The position numbers and the translations under genes were made by a program. 64,000 bases of DNA from Alopecurus myosuroides (taxonomy: Eukaryota > Streptophyta > Magnoliopsida > Poales > Poaceae), in the NCBI GenBank assembly GCA_028641055.1, contig CM054059.1, positions 47,811,682 through 47,875,681 on the forward strand, read 5' to 3'. This document shows positions 1 to 11,761 of the stretch, piece by piece (the first letter of the stretch is position 1; every line of letters begins with the position of its first letter). Under the pieces are notes generated by a model, which did no database searches, was not told the origin of the DNA, and was given only the letters and a program-made list of their open reading frames with translations.

Positions 1-314
1 TATTAGTAACCCAGCAGGTATGAAATGTAAATCAATCAGCACTATTACAGGGGTAAAACGAAATTCTGAGATGTTCATTTTTAACACAAATTCTAAGCAT
101 GTAACAGATTATACGAGACATTAAAATATATGACTAATGGCTTGTGAAGAATTGAACATGTTAATAATTGTAAAAAAAATATGTATAAGGCAATCTCCAA
201 GCAGATAAATCCATATTTTTCCAAGCATGTATTGATTTTTTTCACGCAACAAACAAATAGTACCTGATGTCATATTAACTAAAGGAATACATAAAAAGAA
301 GCCTAGTTACCAAC

Positions 315-2962
315 CATTTCTTAGGGAGCCTGTCCCCAACTGTCCGTGTTTGTTGTGACCAAATGCGAAGGACTTCCCCTCATCAGTTACAACAACTGTA
401 TGACTTCTTCCAACACTTGCTTTAATTATTTTATATCTGCAGAATTATACAACACGTTAGCATCTAAACAACATTGAGGTAAATCTTTAACACCTTTAAT
501 CCATTCGACTAAACCAGATTACATGCTCAGTTCTTGAATTTACCAATACCTACAGTACACGACTATGAAACAAATAAAATGCAGGTACAGAATTTGATGT
601 CTTACTTTGATAGTTCAGAAACAACAGTTGGTAGGTTACGCTGAAGAGTATCCCCGTGTCCCAACTGTCCCTTCTGCTTGAGAAAAAAAAAAGTGCTAAG
701 TAACAAACCAAGCAAAATTGACTACCATCTCATTTATACCTCATTGCGACCCCATGAATAGCAACGGCCATCAGCACCCAAAGCAACAGAATGGCAAGCC
801 ACTGGCAAAACACAGGAAGACCAATAAGATGGAATTGCAATTAAACAGAAAATAAACACAGCATGAGAAAATAACTAACTTGATTATTATTAGTAAGAGG
901 AGCAACCCTATTGTAACGATTTGGGACAACTGTCCCCCCCCCCCCCCTCCTTCACTCACTCAGTCTCGCTGACACCAAGCCCCAGATAACATAAAGTTAT
1001 AACCAGTCCCCGCTAACCCAGAACACTTACATTTATCAGTTATGGATCAAGAAATGATAGGTTCAATTCCATTTTGTGGGCTTCTTCACAGATAACCCTG
1101 CTATGGATCCTTTTGGTTGGTCTCCACCACCACATCAAATAACTAGTATCAAAGCATTTGAAAACAGATTTTCCTGTGCCTTCTGTTATCACAGCATTTG
1201 ATAGAACTTATTTTAAAACCATTTCACGGCACAGGGAAACCAAAAAATTGAAATCAGAGAATTCTGACAAAATTATTTGCAGTTACATGACAACTAGCAC
1301 GATTTCAGTAGTCAGTACAAAAAACTATTTTACGGAATATAAGATTGAGATAAATAGTGTAATTGAGTTTAAATGTTACAACCTGGAAATTACAATAGCA
1401 TTCCATTTTCTAGCTACTTCTGCTAGAGCACTTTATGGTATTTAGAAAATTCATTCTGTACCCTTCTGCGGTTACTTCAATTAACACTGCCTTTCAGCAC
1501 TTTTGGACGAAATTGTGATATTAATAAAAGGCAGATGTTTTACAGACTCAGGATTGAGATCGTAACCAGCAAAGCAAGGTCTGGGCAGCTGAAAATCCAC
1601 AAGCTTCTCAGGCGGTGGTACCAGTGAGTTGGGGGACGTGAATAACACAGCGAACAAAAAATAAAAAGTCAAGAGAGAATAGAGTAAATCCTTTATTACA
1701 TTTCACTTATGACCCAATCCAGTTATACAGAGGGGTTTGCAACTTGCGGCCAGAGATAGATAGACCAACTTCTTTCCTGAATTATGGTGGCGCTACAGCA
1801 TATACGTAAATCAGTGAACTCGATACCGCCTCAAATGTACCTCGTCGCCAACTGCCATCCCAAACACTCAAAATTATGGAAAATACTATCACCATTAGGG
1901 TTTCAGTTAGTTTTTAAGGGTGGGAATACTTCTCAAGATATAAAGTTTGCCACCAACACCACAGGGCAGACAGAGCACTCTGTGGCTTGCATTATATAAG
2001 GCAGGCACTAGCATCGCATCATCTGGGTCACAATTATAGCAAGGTGGGAAGTGATACAGAGCATAAAACGGACATTCGCAGCCCAACGTAAACATGAAAG
2101 GCAAAGTGGACAGCACTGGTATTTTCCGCAATTGCCAGTGTTTGGGGTGGAATTTCTTTAATTTGCATCTTCACATTGGCACTGCCCTAATTCTCTCAAC
2201 TTCTAAGAGACCTCACTTATTTGCCAAGGGATAGCAATCCTATTCGACTAAAGTTTTGTATCCATAGCCACAACGAACTCATGTATCCGTTCATCATTAG
2301 CCCTAGGCATGGAAGAACTTTCACTGTGTTTTTTCCCCTATTGGGTAGTTCTATACAACAGGTCTTCGTGAAAAAAGGTAATATCATATTCTTCTGTCAG
2401 CTATGAACAAGCTATAACGAAATACCATATTCTTCTATGAGCCAGATGACTTATTACGAGGCAGGCATCATATATATCATGGCACAGACTACAAAAGAGG
2501 CTTTGTGAAACAATTTTACAGCAATAGATTGTTAAAACCTAACACAATGGAAGAATTCTAGAATAAGTTCCTCTACGAACCTTAAACTAAGACCAGAGGC
2601 CTATTTTACTTCCGCTCATCTCACACCCGCCCGCGCAGCTCTAAACATCAACCAGTTGAAACATTTCGATGCAAAGGCTGGCGCCATTTCGCAGCCCTCC
2701 GCCGCCATAACAAACACGCCTAAAAGAGAGGGGCGAAGGAACACTCACTGCAGCCGGTGGCGACGGAGCGGATGTCCACGCCTACGAGCGACCGCAGGCG
2801 CGTCGGGGACACCAGGTTGCCCTGCATCGTGCCCGGCAGCTTCCGGTTCATGGCGTCGAAGTTGGTCCCGCCGCAGTACAGCAGCTCCCCGCCGGAGCAT
2901 GCGTCCTTCGCCTCATCGGCGGCGGGGGCGGCGGTCTTCTCGGGCTCGGCGCTGGCCGACAT
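315..2962 (-). CDS. RCC1-repeat family protein, 5' part (four exons; continues past the left edge)
   Basis: Four exons can be placed on the minus strand: 2962-2749 (71 codons plus one base), 801-740, 673-606 and 436-315. All introns have GT-AG ends and every junction keeps the frame, giving about 155 residues. The start is the ATG at 2962, followed by an acidic Ala/Glu-rich leader and then GGELLYCGGTNFD and GNLVSPTRLRSLVGVDIR. The later exons give two typical RCC1 blades, GRCYSWGRNEKGQLGHGDT and GKSFAFGHNKHGQLGTGS. RCC1 repeats build a seven-bladed propeller; plant relatives include UVR8-like and RCC2-like proteins. The leader resembles the plant RCC2-like branch, but this cannot be fixed from 155 residues. 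Intron 1 is long (1947 bp). The remaining blades should lie left of base 1; nothing exon-like is seen in 1-314. This is the only convincing host gene in the window. Confidence 0.88.
802..2748 (-). other. Intron 1 of the RCC1-family gene
   Basis: The donor is GTGAGT at 2748-2743 and the acceptor is CCAG at 805-802. No coding exon, transposon end or RNA gene was recognised inside. It holds a run of 14 C (934-947) on the plus strand and AT-rich sequence. Short ORFs here have no recognisable content. Confidence 0.7.
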
Positions 2963-2991
2963 TCTCGCCGGCGGCGGGGGGTTTCGGCCGT

Positions 2992-3058
2992 AAACCCTAG
3001 ATTTGGTGGGAGGAGGCAGAAAGGAGAAGCGCGATTTGAAATCAAACGATACTGGGCC
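2992..3058 (-). promoter_or_regulatory. Telo-box and site II motif upstream of the RCC1-family ATG
   Basis: AAACCCTA (telo-box) lies at 2992-2999, about 30 bases upstream of the ATG, and TGGGCC (site II type) at 3053-3058. This pair is common in promoters or leaders of plant housekeeping and cell-proliferation genes. Motif presence is seen directly; function is inferred. Confidence 0.4.
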
Positions 3059-3059
3059 A

Positions 3060-3743
3060 GATTGAAACTCTTTTTGCGGCCGGATATTTATCCGCTGGCC
3101 GCCACAGTACAGTGGGGCTCCCCTGGTGCGGCAACTAGATAGCGAGAATGCGGAGATATTTATCTACAGTCAACCGTGTGCATGACTCGTGGGACCTAGC
3201 TATAGCTAATTCTTGCTTTTAGTCCGTGTGCGGACGTCTCTCGGAGTAAGCAATGACATGTGGACTCCCGCAGTCCCCACGAGGCCCGCCGGGGCCGCTT
3301 TTTTTTTTCGCCGGCACGCTGTTTTTCGCCTAGTCGCGTCCCAGCCCCGTCGAATAGCGTCGGTTTTGGACTAAATTAGCGCCCGACGAAGCCAGGCCGA
3401 ACCCAGCGCACTGGGGGTTGCTAGGGACTGTTGCGGAAGCAAAATCGTCTTTGTAGGCCAGCAAAGTCACGCGAAAAGCGACTTTTCCACGCCCAATTTT
3501 CCTCCCGCGTCGCATACCGTCCACCCCCGCTCTCTCCCTTGCAGATGTCGGCGACACCCCTCCACCCCCAGCCGTCGCTAGAAGTCCATTCTGCCGCCGC
3601 AACTACCCGCCGTAGACACGCCAACCTCCCCCCCCTCTAGACGAGCTCGCCGCTTCCAGGCGAGGCCACAGGCAACCCACGCTCCACCATGCACGTGAGG
3701 TGTTCGGCGTTTTGCCTCTTCGGCAATGGACTCTGACGATGAT
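3060..3743. other. Unassigned GC-rich segment between the RCC1-family gene and element G
   Basis: No complete gene is visible. From about 3280 the segment becomes GC-rich. It looks like the leader of a transposon-borne or truncated gene: pyrimidine-rich CTCTCTCCCTTGCAG at 3530-3544, then an ATG at 3727 that opens ATGGACTCTGACGATGAT. Seventeen bases after that ATG it runs into the truncated LTR of element G. Overlapping ORFs on both strands (3330-3640) are probably compositional. It may be a DNA-transposon fragment, but I could not assign a family. Confidence 0.3.
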
Positions 3744-4416
3744 CCTCACTTCAGTGGTGAATCAACATGGACATCGACGAGTAGTTTGGGGTTCCCAGGT
3801 AGCAGCCTCGAATCTATGGGCTAGGACGTCTCCTTATGTTGCGGCCTCTTAGGCCTTTTTGGTTCTTGTTGATTAGCAACATAATTTGCCTTCCGTTGTC
3901 TGATGTAATGTTGGGTCGTGTGATCTCTGTTTGTAAGCTATACTCTAGTAACACCTGTTTAATAAAACTTTCATGTCTAGAGTGCTGCTTTGATCGGTTG
4001 TTGGTTTCGAGCCCGTTGTTATACAGTTTTGGCTATGCCTGCATAGTTGTCGCAGTCGAGGGGTTGTGGAGCCGATGATCCATGTCCGAGCCCGCCTGCC
4101 GATGTGATTCGGCCTGGGGCGAGGTAACCCCAGTAACCCTCGATTGTTGTTGCACTTTCTGGACACATAGCAGCTCTGTATAACTTTGGTCCCGTTCCTT
4201 CAGTTTCATCCGACTCGAGGACGCTTGGGTATGCATAATTGGTTATGATTAGCATGGATACAAGTAGTAGTAGACCGGGGATCCGGACTACGTGCCGATG
4301 AATCCGGTCTGCCTGCCGTTGTTTGTTGCGGCCGGGGCTGGTAACCCTGAAGCCCTTGTGAGTTCATGGCTAGGAGCACATAACAGTATGTATATCTCTG
4401 GGTCCGGGGTCTGACA
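3744..4416 (+). repeat. Element G 5' LTR, last 673 bp only
   Basis: It matches the last about 670 bases of the LTR ending at 11761 with only scattered differences, starting abruptly at CCTCACTTCAGTGG. About 2.9 kb of the 5' part of the LTR is absent. Confidence 0.85.
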
Positions 4417-6179
4417 ATTCATAGTATCAGAGCAGGACTGCTTGTAGGAAAACCTTACTGCTTGGTCGATGTTGAGTCTAGAATTTGTGAAAACTATTTT
4501 GAAACTTCAAATGATTGTGAAAAACCTTCTTAGGATTCTTTTTACTCCTTATCTGGTATCGCTCTAACTCTGGGTCACCTTACCTGTTTTGATTTGAAAA
4601 GGTTTTGCTATCTCTTCTAGTCATTCAAAACCTGGGTGCCTTCTCTGGCAAGGACGTCTTTTACCCAAGTTGACCTAGTTATGAGTTTCTAGAGTCGTGT
4701 GTGTTCCGTGTTCCGTTATCTCTTAAACTAGGAGATTTCCTTCCCATCCTAATCTCTAAGAGTTGTTCGGATTCCACATTCCTACATGTTTCCAAGTTCA
4801 AAATTCTGAACCTCAAGATCTGCTTTCCATCTCGAATGTATCCGTTATCCTCTGCTCAAGTTCTTTCGGAGCTAAGTTTGTCCTCTTGGAAAGATACTCC
4901 GTGATTGCTACTCATAGTGTCCTTTAAGGCACTAAGATAGTAGTTGTTCCTTTCCCAATGTTTTCAACCTTGGACTTGAACCGAAGGTCCCGGAATGTGC
5001 TGAACTGCGATGAGTTGAGTCATGTGGTTTCATAACCATGTGATGCTCATGCCATCAGTACAGGATGCTGACCTTTAACCCAAGTTCTATTTCTTTGGAT
5101 CCTGAAGAACCTGTTCTACCTCAGGATGGTTAGGAAATTCCAACTCTCATAGCCGTAGGCTTTCCTTTGGAATCAAAAGGGATCATGACAAGAGTGATCA
5201 TCATGGTCTTCACATCTTTGTTCTTAACTCAGCTATATTGATCTTTTCGCATGGGTTCTACAAATGAGTATTACCCTGTGCATTCAACGTGATCTTAGGA
5301 ATTCTCCTGAGCTTGTTCCTACTTTCCAGTTGCTCTCAAATCCCCATCCGTTGTTTTGGACACCAAGTTGCATATGTGTGTTGGATAATCCAATGCATGT
5401 GCTCTTGTTTTCTGTCAAACATTCCACCTTGGAATGTAATGAGAAATAAACTCCAGTACCTCGTCCATTTCTAGGACCAGGTCAAAGTTTTGAAATCCGC
5501 AGATTAAAGAAGTTTCATCAACTTCCAATCTGTTCTACCTTCGAGTATCACACTCTTTTATATCACTAGGTTATGTTGAGTTTCATGGCCTTATTGATGA
5601 AGTGATGCTCTCACACGTCCTCACCCCCCCCCCCTTTCTCAAAGCTTGAATGCATGAGAATGATGGGTCTGTGCATTGACATGTGTACCAGATATTCCTA
5701 GCAATTCGTATTGCCTTGGAAAATCTAAGAAACATCTGTACCCTTCTTAGCATTACTGGTCACCCATCATCTTTTTAAAGTTGGCCGTGTTACGAAATCC
5801 GTTCATTTCGGTGCATGATCTTGGTCAGAGAGTTAGGTTCGTACCGAAGCTCTCAAGATCATATCAGCTGCTTTGAAGAGCAAGATTTCCTTCCAAACTC
5901 CGAGACATAACGTTAGGTTGTGATATTTTGGTTGTCTTTCTAGAAGTATCACCAGGTTGTTACCTGGCCGTAATGTCTAAGCAAAGGGTAATTTGAACTA
6001 CTCCTTTCTCCAATACTCTATGCTAGACACCTTGGACTAGTGGTTGAGCTTAAACAACAACTTGGAGAGTTGAAAGACAAGAGCTCAGCCTAACATGTTC
6101 CTTCGCAATGGGATGTCTAGTTCTTCGCCTCTTGAAGTATGGTAGTATCTCCTTCGTGGACATATGATATCATCCTACC

Positions 6180-6600
6180 CTTGATCTGATTTGGGCTATC
6201 GTCAGATCAAGTCTAGATTCAAGGACTATCTTGATGGTGTTTCACTCATGGCGTTATGCTTACGTACCCCTTCATGTCCTTTAATATGACCAACATTTTG
6301 CCTCGGTTATGTATCATATGAGTCCCTCTTCCTGGAGTGTTTTGATAAGCGTGCTGTCGAGCCCATCGATGACATTCCTACTTACCCAAGTTGCAAGAGG
6401 TTCATTTTGAACAATTGGCACTAATGTTGGAAACTTTTGAGAACCATCTTTGTGTCATCACGAAGATTGTGTTCTGGATGTTTGAAGTCACTTACTCCGG
6501 TTCATGTGCTTATGGTGAAAGTTGTCGCCATGGATCCGAGAAAAGTTTTCTTGTTCCCTCGGGAAAAACCCCAAGTCCGCTATGAATGTGTGGACTACTC
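6180..6600 (+). pseudogene. Element G reverse-transcriptase remnant
   Basis: Read across frames, this stretch follows the order of a Ty3/Gypsy reverse transcriptase: a degraded GYHQIK-like block near 6190-6220, a loop region, then LALMLETFENHL and a WMFEVTYSGS block near 6470-6510 that corresponds to the FLGHV region. Frameshifts and stops are frequent, no open frame exceeds about 65 codons, and no catalytic motif is intact. The same remnant in a similar state occurs in element D (37710-38150). Confidence 0.6.
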
Positions 6601-8213
6601 TTGATATGGTGGATTGTTACCTCCATATATTGAACCAAATTTGTATCCACACCCAACCACTGACTGGTTGTTCGTGAAAGATAAGAAGTCCAAGAACTTC
6701 GTTATCTTTGTATCATCTTTCCCAACAAGGACTCTGATGTGTTCTTTTGCAGGTAGTCCATGTAGGTGCAACCGTCTTTCACAAGTTGCCAATACATGAG
6801 TTCTGCAATATTGCCCATCTTCTTGAGCGTGGGATCGTAGTCCATGTCTTGAGAATCTAGTAGATATATCTCGTTGATAACTGGTGCAATCTCTTCGCTC
6901 AAACATACCGAGTCTAAGTTATCAACCCACTAACCAGAGCTGAATCTCAAGCAGCAACGATGGTTGGTGTTTTCCTCAAGAGTATTGAATTAGGTCCATT
7001 CGGAAATACTGCATGGTTGATGTTGTGGTTGACACAATTAGCCGGAAGGCCTAATGTCATATATCTTTAAATCTGTAAGAACAACCACTCTCCGTGAGGA
7101 TTCTTGTGTGACTCATTCTAACAAGTTTCCCTCACCGTTCTTCTAAACAAAATTTTCCCTTTCACTTGATGACCTACAGAAGGCTTGTCGTGAGCCTGTT
7201 GTCTGTATCTAGAACATCAAGGAAAACTTGGAAGTTGATATTTCCAATATCTCTCCGTTGAACCTCCAAAACCTTTGTTCTGGTGGAACCAAGTTCCTCA
7301 TGAGCACATCTCCTGGTGTTTCATAACCGCCATTGATCAGTTCCCTTTTTCAAGTTGTTAGTACTTGAAGTTATGTTCATCTCACACATTGTGTGAATTT
7401 GTCAGTTACTTCAGCCATGGGATCTTAACCATGTGTGGTAAACGTATTGCTACGTACAAACCACAGTAGGAAAGAGATTCCTTGTTCTTCCGGTGCTTCA
7501 ATCCTCATTGGTTACTCACCCTTATAGTGTGACCAAGAATTCCTCCTTAATTACAGTGCTTTAATTTTTTTCTTTTTGGTTACTCATCTTCTGCCGTGAA
7601 GTAACATTCCTACCTTTGACAAAGTTTTCGACAAACTTTAACGGAATAGAAGTTCCGTTATCTTCCGTTTCCACTCCGAAGAGTGAACATGATCATGTAT
7701 TAAATTTTCTCTGACGCACGAATTACAGTATTTTCTCGTGTTCCCCCTCGTCTACGGATATTACGTTGTGGTATCCAAGACCATCCTCTCCATCTTGGTA
7801 CTCTGCTTGAAGAAACCTCGATGTCAAAAGTTGTTCAACCTTTCTTTTCCAAAAGGATCTAAAGTCTTGTGCAAAGCTCATATTCTAAATCTTTCAAGAA
7901 CCATCGTCCAAAACCTTGAAACCTTCTCTTATTCCCTCCTTTATCTTGATGTGTTTCATGCACGATAACTCAACAGTTCTTTATGAACATTCTTGTCCTG
8001 AGTTAGCCATGAAATACTCGATCTTCGTGAAGATAAATTTCTAAGAGTTTTCCCTCTCACCTAAGGTGTAGCCGATGGATATCTTCGCAAGTGCTACGGA
8101 TCAACATCTTCAAGAAGAGAACCGTAAGGTTCGAGAAGATCGTTCAAAATCGGTGTTACTTCTTTCCTCTCCTTCGGGAATCTCGTGACGAGATTCTTGT
8201 AAGGGGGTAGATT

Positions 8214-11200
8214 TGTAACATCCCAAATTTTCTTATAAAGGGTTTGTGGTGTTGTGTTCATGACATAGCATGCATGAAAATTTGAACAAGAATTGAATTT
8301 GAATATTTATTAAAACTTTACCAAAAACCACTTAAAGTGGTCATCCATAATTTGAATTCAAAACATTTTTGAAGTTGGTAAACAAAATGATGGTGACATT
8401 GGAATTTTGACAAGGATTCCAAAAACTATTTTTGCCAATTTTTCTGGTTGCAAAAAGGTCCTCAAAACTTTATTTTCTGTTCTGTTTTATTTTAGAAAAG
8501 GGCTTTTCTGTCAAATCTGAAAACTGTTGGGGGCTTTGTGCAAAAATGTTGTCTTCAACCTTTGACAGTCGGAGCAGCTCCGTGGAATCGCCGTCCGCCT
8601 CGCCACGTACCTCTCTGCCTCCCTGCTTGCTCGAGACGATAAGGCACAAGGACCCGTGTGCCTCTTCCCTCCTCCTCGCCCCTCACAGCTCTCTCTCCCT
8701 CTCTGTAGCTCTCATGGCCGAAACCCTAGCTAGGGTTAGCCGCCATGGCGCCGCCATCTCCGGCCACGCCGCGACGAGCCGAGGCCACCATCGGAACTGC
8801 CTCGCCTTCCTCCTCTTCCTCGAGTACGGGTGGATGATAAGAGGGCCGCACGGAGGATAATTTCATCGTCGTTCATAACTCCGGCCGTCGGCCTCCATCG
8901 TTGGTCGCTGGTGATTCCGATCCCCTCCGGCCCTGCCGTCCGTCTCATCGCTTTCGCGGTGAGCTGCTGAGCCTCCCTACCCCTTTAATTCGCCTCCCCC
9001 ACGCTCCCTAGCTCGCTGTCACCGTGCGCCATCCTCGGCCACTTGGTCAACCGCCGGCGGGGATTCCGGTGACCATTTGGTCAACCGCCGGCATCCCTCG
9101 ACTCCCCGCGCTACCCTCTACCGCGTGGTGATCTTCGATTCCAGAATCATGCGTTGAATCGCGACATTGAGCTTAGACAGTGCCATTTTGGCCATGGATG
9201 ACGTCACCTGGATGTCACTATGATGTCATAACCCTATTTTCTTTTCCAGAAATGTTTAATATTACAGAAAATGAGTAATTTGGTAAATTCAATAACTAAT
9301 GTTTTATTAATCAGAAAAATAAAATAAAAATATGGAATTGTTCACAAAATCATTTCCAACCCAACAATGTCATTTTCATGTATGTTTGATAAAGTTGATT
9401 TTTGAACATTATTTAATGTTGTTTAATCATTTTAAAATGGAAAAATAAGTTTTTATTCACTAAAATTAGAAAATTAAAAATTATATATCAAAATGCTCAA
9501 AATGACAAATGCAACCTAGTTATGATGTTTTTAAACCCATTTGAGCAATTAAAATGGTACACCCTCTCAGGATCGCCCGAAACCCCCTCCGGGGTCCATT
9601 TCGGGGTAATTTCAGTTAATCTGTATAATTAACATACGAACCCTAGCAACCCATCGAACATGTTTAGGTATTTATTTCATTGCATTAACTTGCTCATGCA
9701 TACATATTGCGCATTGCATTGATGCCATGTGTTGATTGTTATTCTTCTTTTCGGTGTTTGTTCCCCCTCGGTAGAACGTGACTCCGAAGAGAAGGCCAGC
9801 AGTCCAATGGCGAATACTTGATCTTAACCGACAAGTCAAGCACTTATTCTTGAAGGCTCTATCTGGTTTTCTTATAACCAAGGCAAGCATAACCTCTTAT
9901 CTGCTCATATATGATTTCAAAGTGATTTGAATCTCGTACTTTGCATTCGGTTCCAAACTATTTGATGTCAGTAGATAGAGTTCTCCTATATACTGCATAA
10001 CCTAGATATCCTGATCCACTGCTCCTAGCAGCTATAGGTTTGTTTGTGCGCGCTCCGCTAAACCCTATGAGTCTTGCTTAGCCATGCCTAGTTGTGATCT
10101 GATCCATCCGGTTGATGAATCTGGTCAGTGCGTGAATCTACTATGTTAGATTGTTGTGATTTGAATTATATTTGATAACCTGACTAATCACGGCATGGAT
10201 GTGAGGCCACAATGGGTTGTGGCGTTTTGTCCTGTTCATGCCCCTAGGAGTGAGTTCTCGCCTTCGAGCCAAGACTGAGCGTACAGCCACACGTGGGCCG
10301 ATGAACCCCGCCCGGCTAACTAACTTGTTTAACCTTATCCATGAGCCACGTAGTTTGAGCTTTCCATCTGCGTGTGTGTCGGAAAATGTTTTGGAAAAAA
10401 CTAGGTCGTGACCGGGACAAGTGATGGACGTACACGGATCTTGTTCCCGACTCACAGAACAGGTGCCGTCAGGAGGTGGCCAACTCCCTGCTGACGGGGT
10501 GGCTCTGTTTGGGTTGACTCATGGATATAGTTCGACAAGGTAAAGGCCGGGATTCGACCACCCTCTGCCGGCACTTCCCGGACTAGTGCTAACCCTGGTG
10601 GCACTAAGAGTCGGTTGGTACGTGTGGGTAAAGTTGTACACCCCTACAGGTTTAAATCTTTTCGAAAAGCTGTGTCTGCGGTTAAAGACGACTTGGTGAC
10701 GGATTCTGTGATCATAGATAACTTGAACGGAATGATTAAAACTTGCTGATAACGAATGAAGGATGCCTCCTCGGAGATACCGAGAGGGGTTACCTTGTAG
10801 CATGAGATAGTGTGGAACAATTGGAGGAGGTGATCTTTGAAGCACGAGGTGCTGAATATTTTGGTGGATTAAAAGATGATGATATCAGTAGTTGAGTAGC
10901 TTTCTCATCAATTTTCAAAATACTCCATGAGATGTGCTATTCCTCCCTCAACTTGGGAAACAAAGATGGCTTTACACAAAACAACCTTCATAACTCTTTC
11001 TAAAAGAAGCAGATATATAATAGGTTAACTAAGTCTTGTTGAGTACCTCTCGTACTCAGGTTTGCTTAATTTTGGTTCAGGTGGAGTTCCTCACTTCAGT
11101 GGTGAATCAACATGGACATCGACGAGTAGTTTGGGGTTCCCAGGTAGCAGCCTGGAATCTATGGGCTGGGACGTCGCCTTATGTTGCGGCCTCTTAGGCC

Positions 11201-11761
11201 TTTTTGGTTCTTGTTGATTAGCAACATAATTTGCCTTCCGTTGTCTCATGTAATGTTGGGTCGTGTGACCTCTATTTGTAAGCTATACTCTAGTAACACC
11301 TGTTTAATAAAGCTTTCATGTCTAGAGTGCTTCTTTGATCGGTTGTTGGTTTCGAGCCCGTTGTTATATAGTTTTGGCTATGCCTGCGTAGTTGTCGCAG
11401 TCGAGGGGTTGTGGAGCCGATGATCCATGTCCGAGCCCGCCTGCCGATGTGATTTGGCCTGGGGCGAGGTAACCCCAGTAACCCTCGATTGTTGTTGCAC
11501 TTTCTGGACACATAGCAGCTCTGTATAACTTTGGTCCCGTTCCTTCAGTTTCATCCGACTCGTGGACGCTTGGGTATGCATAATTGGTTATGACTAGCAT
11601 GGATACAAGGAGTAGTAGACCAGGGATCCGGACTACGTGCCGATGAATCCGGTCTGCCTGCCATTGTTTGTTGCGGCCGGGGCTGGTAACCCTGAAGCCC
11701 TTGTGAGTCCATGGCTAGGAGCACATAACAGTATGTATATCTCTGGGTCCGGGGTCTGACA
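8214..11761 (+). repeat. Element G 3' LTR (3548 bp)
   Basis: It runs from TGTAACATCCC to GGGGTCTGACA and is homologous along its length to the two LTRs of element D. It includes a GC-rich leader-like block (about 8570-9160) and a TGACGTCA palindrome at 9199-9206. Short ORFs in it are repeated in the other LTR copies and are not genes. Confidence 0.85.

Larger units (their letters stand above)
3744..11761 (+). mobile_element. Element G: Tekay/Del-like Ty3/Gypsy retrotransposon, 5'-truncated and non-autonomous
   Basis: The element has a partial 5' LTR (3744-4416), an internal region (4417-8213) and a full 3' LTR (8214-11761). LTR ends are TGTAACATCCC and GGGGTCTGACA. A degenerate primer-binding site for initiator tRNA-Met (TAGTATCAGAGCA, 4422-4434) follows the 5' LTR. 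A purine-rich tract with GTAAGGGGGTAGAT precedes the 3' LTR. The internal region keeps only a decayed reverse-transcriptase remnant and is about 3.8 kb, short for an autonomous member. The start of the 5' LTR is missing, so no target-site duplication can be read; the right flank is the accessory gene of element A. It is the same family as element D. The clade call rests on the PBS, the LTR start and the RT remnant. Confidence 0.8.

Noticed and set aside
934..947. A run of 14 C in the first intron as a regulatory or structural motif
   Set aside because: A simple homopolymer in an intron with no further support.
2656..3045. Several overlapping GC-rich ORFs over exon 1 of the RCC1-family gene
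   Set aside because: They are shadows of exon 1; only the frame starting at 2962 on the minus strand joins downstream exons and has RCC1 content.
11181..11423. An 80-codon ORF repeated almost exactly at 3836-4078
   Set aside because: Both copies are in the LTR of element G; the repeat is explained by LTR homology, not by a gene family.
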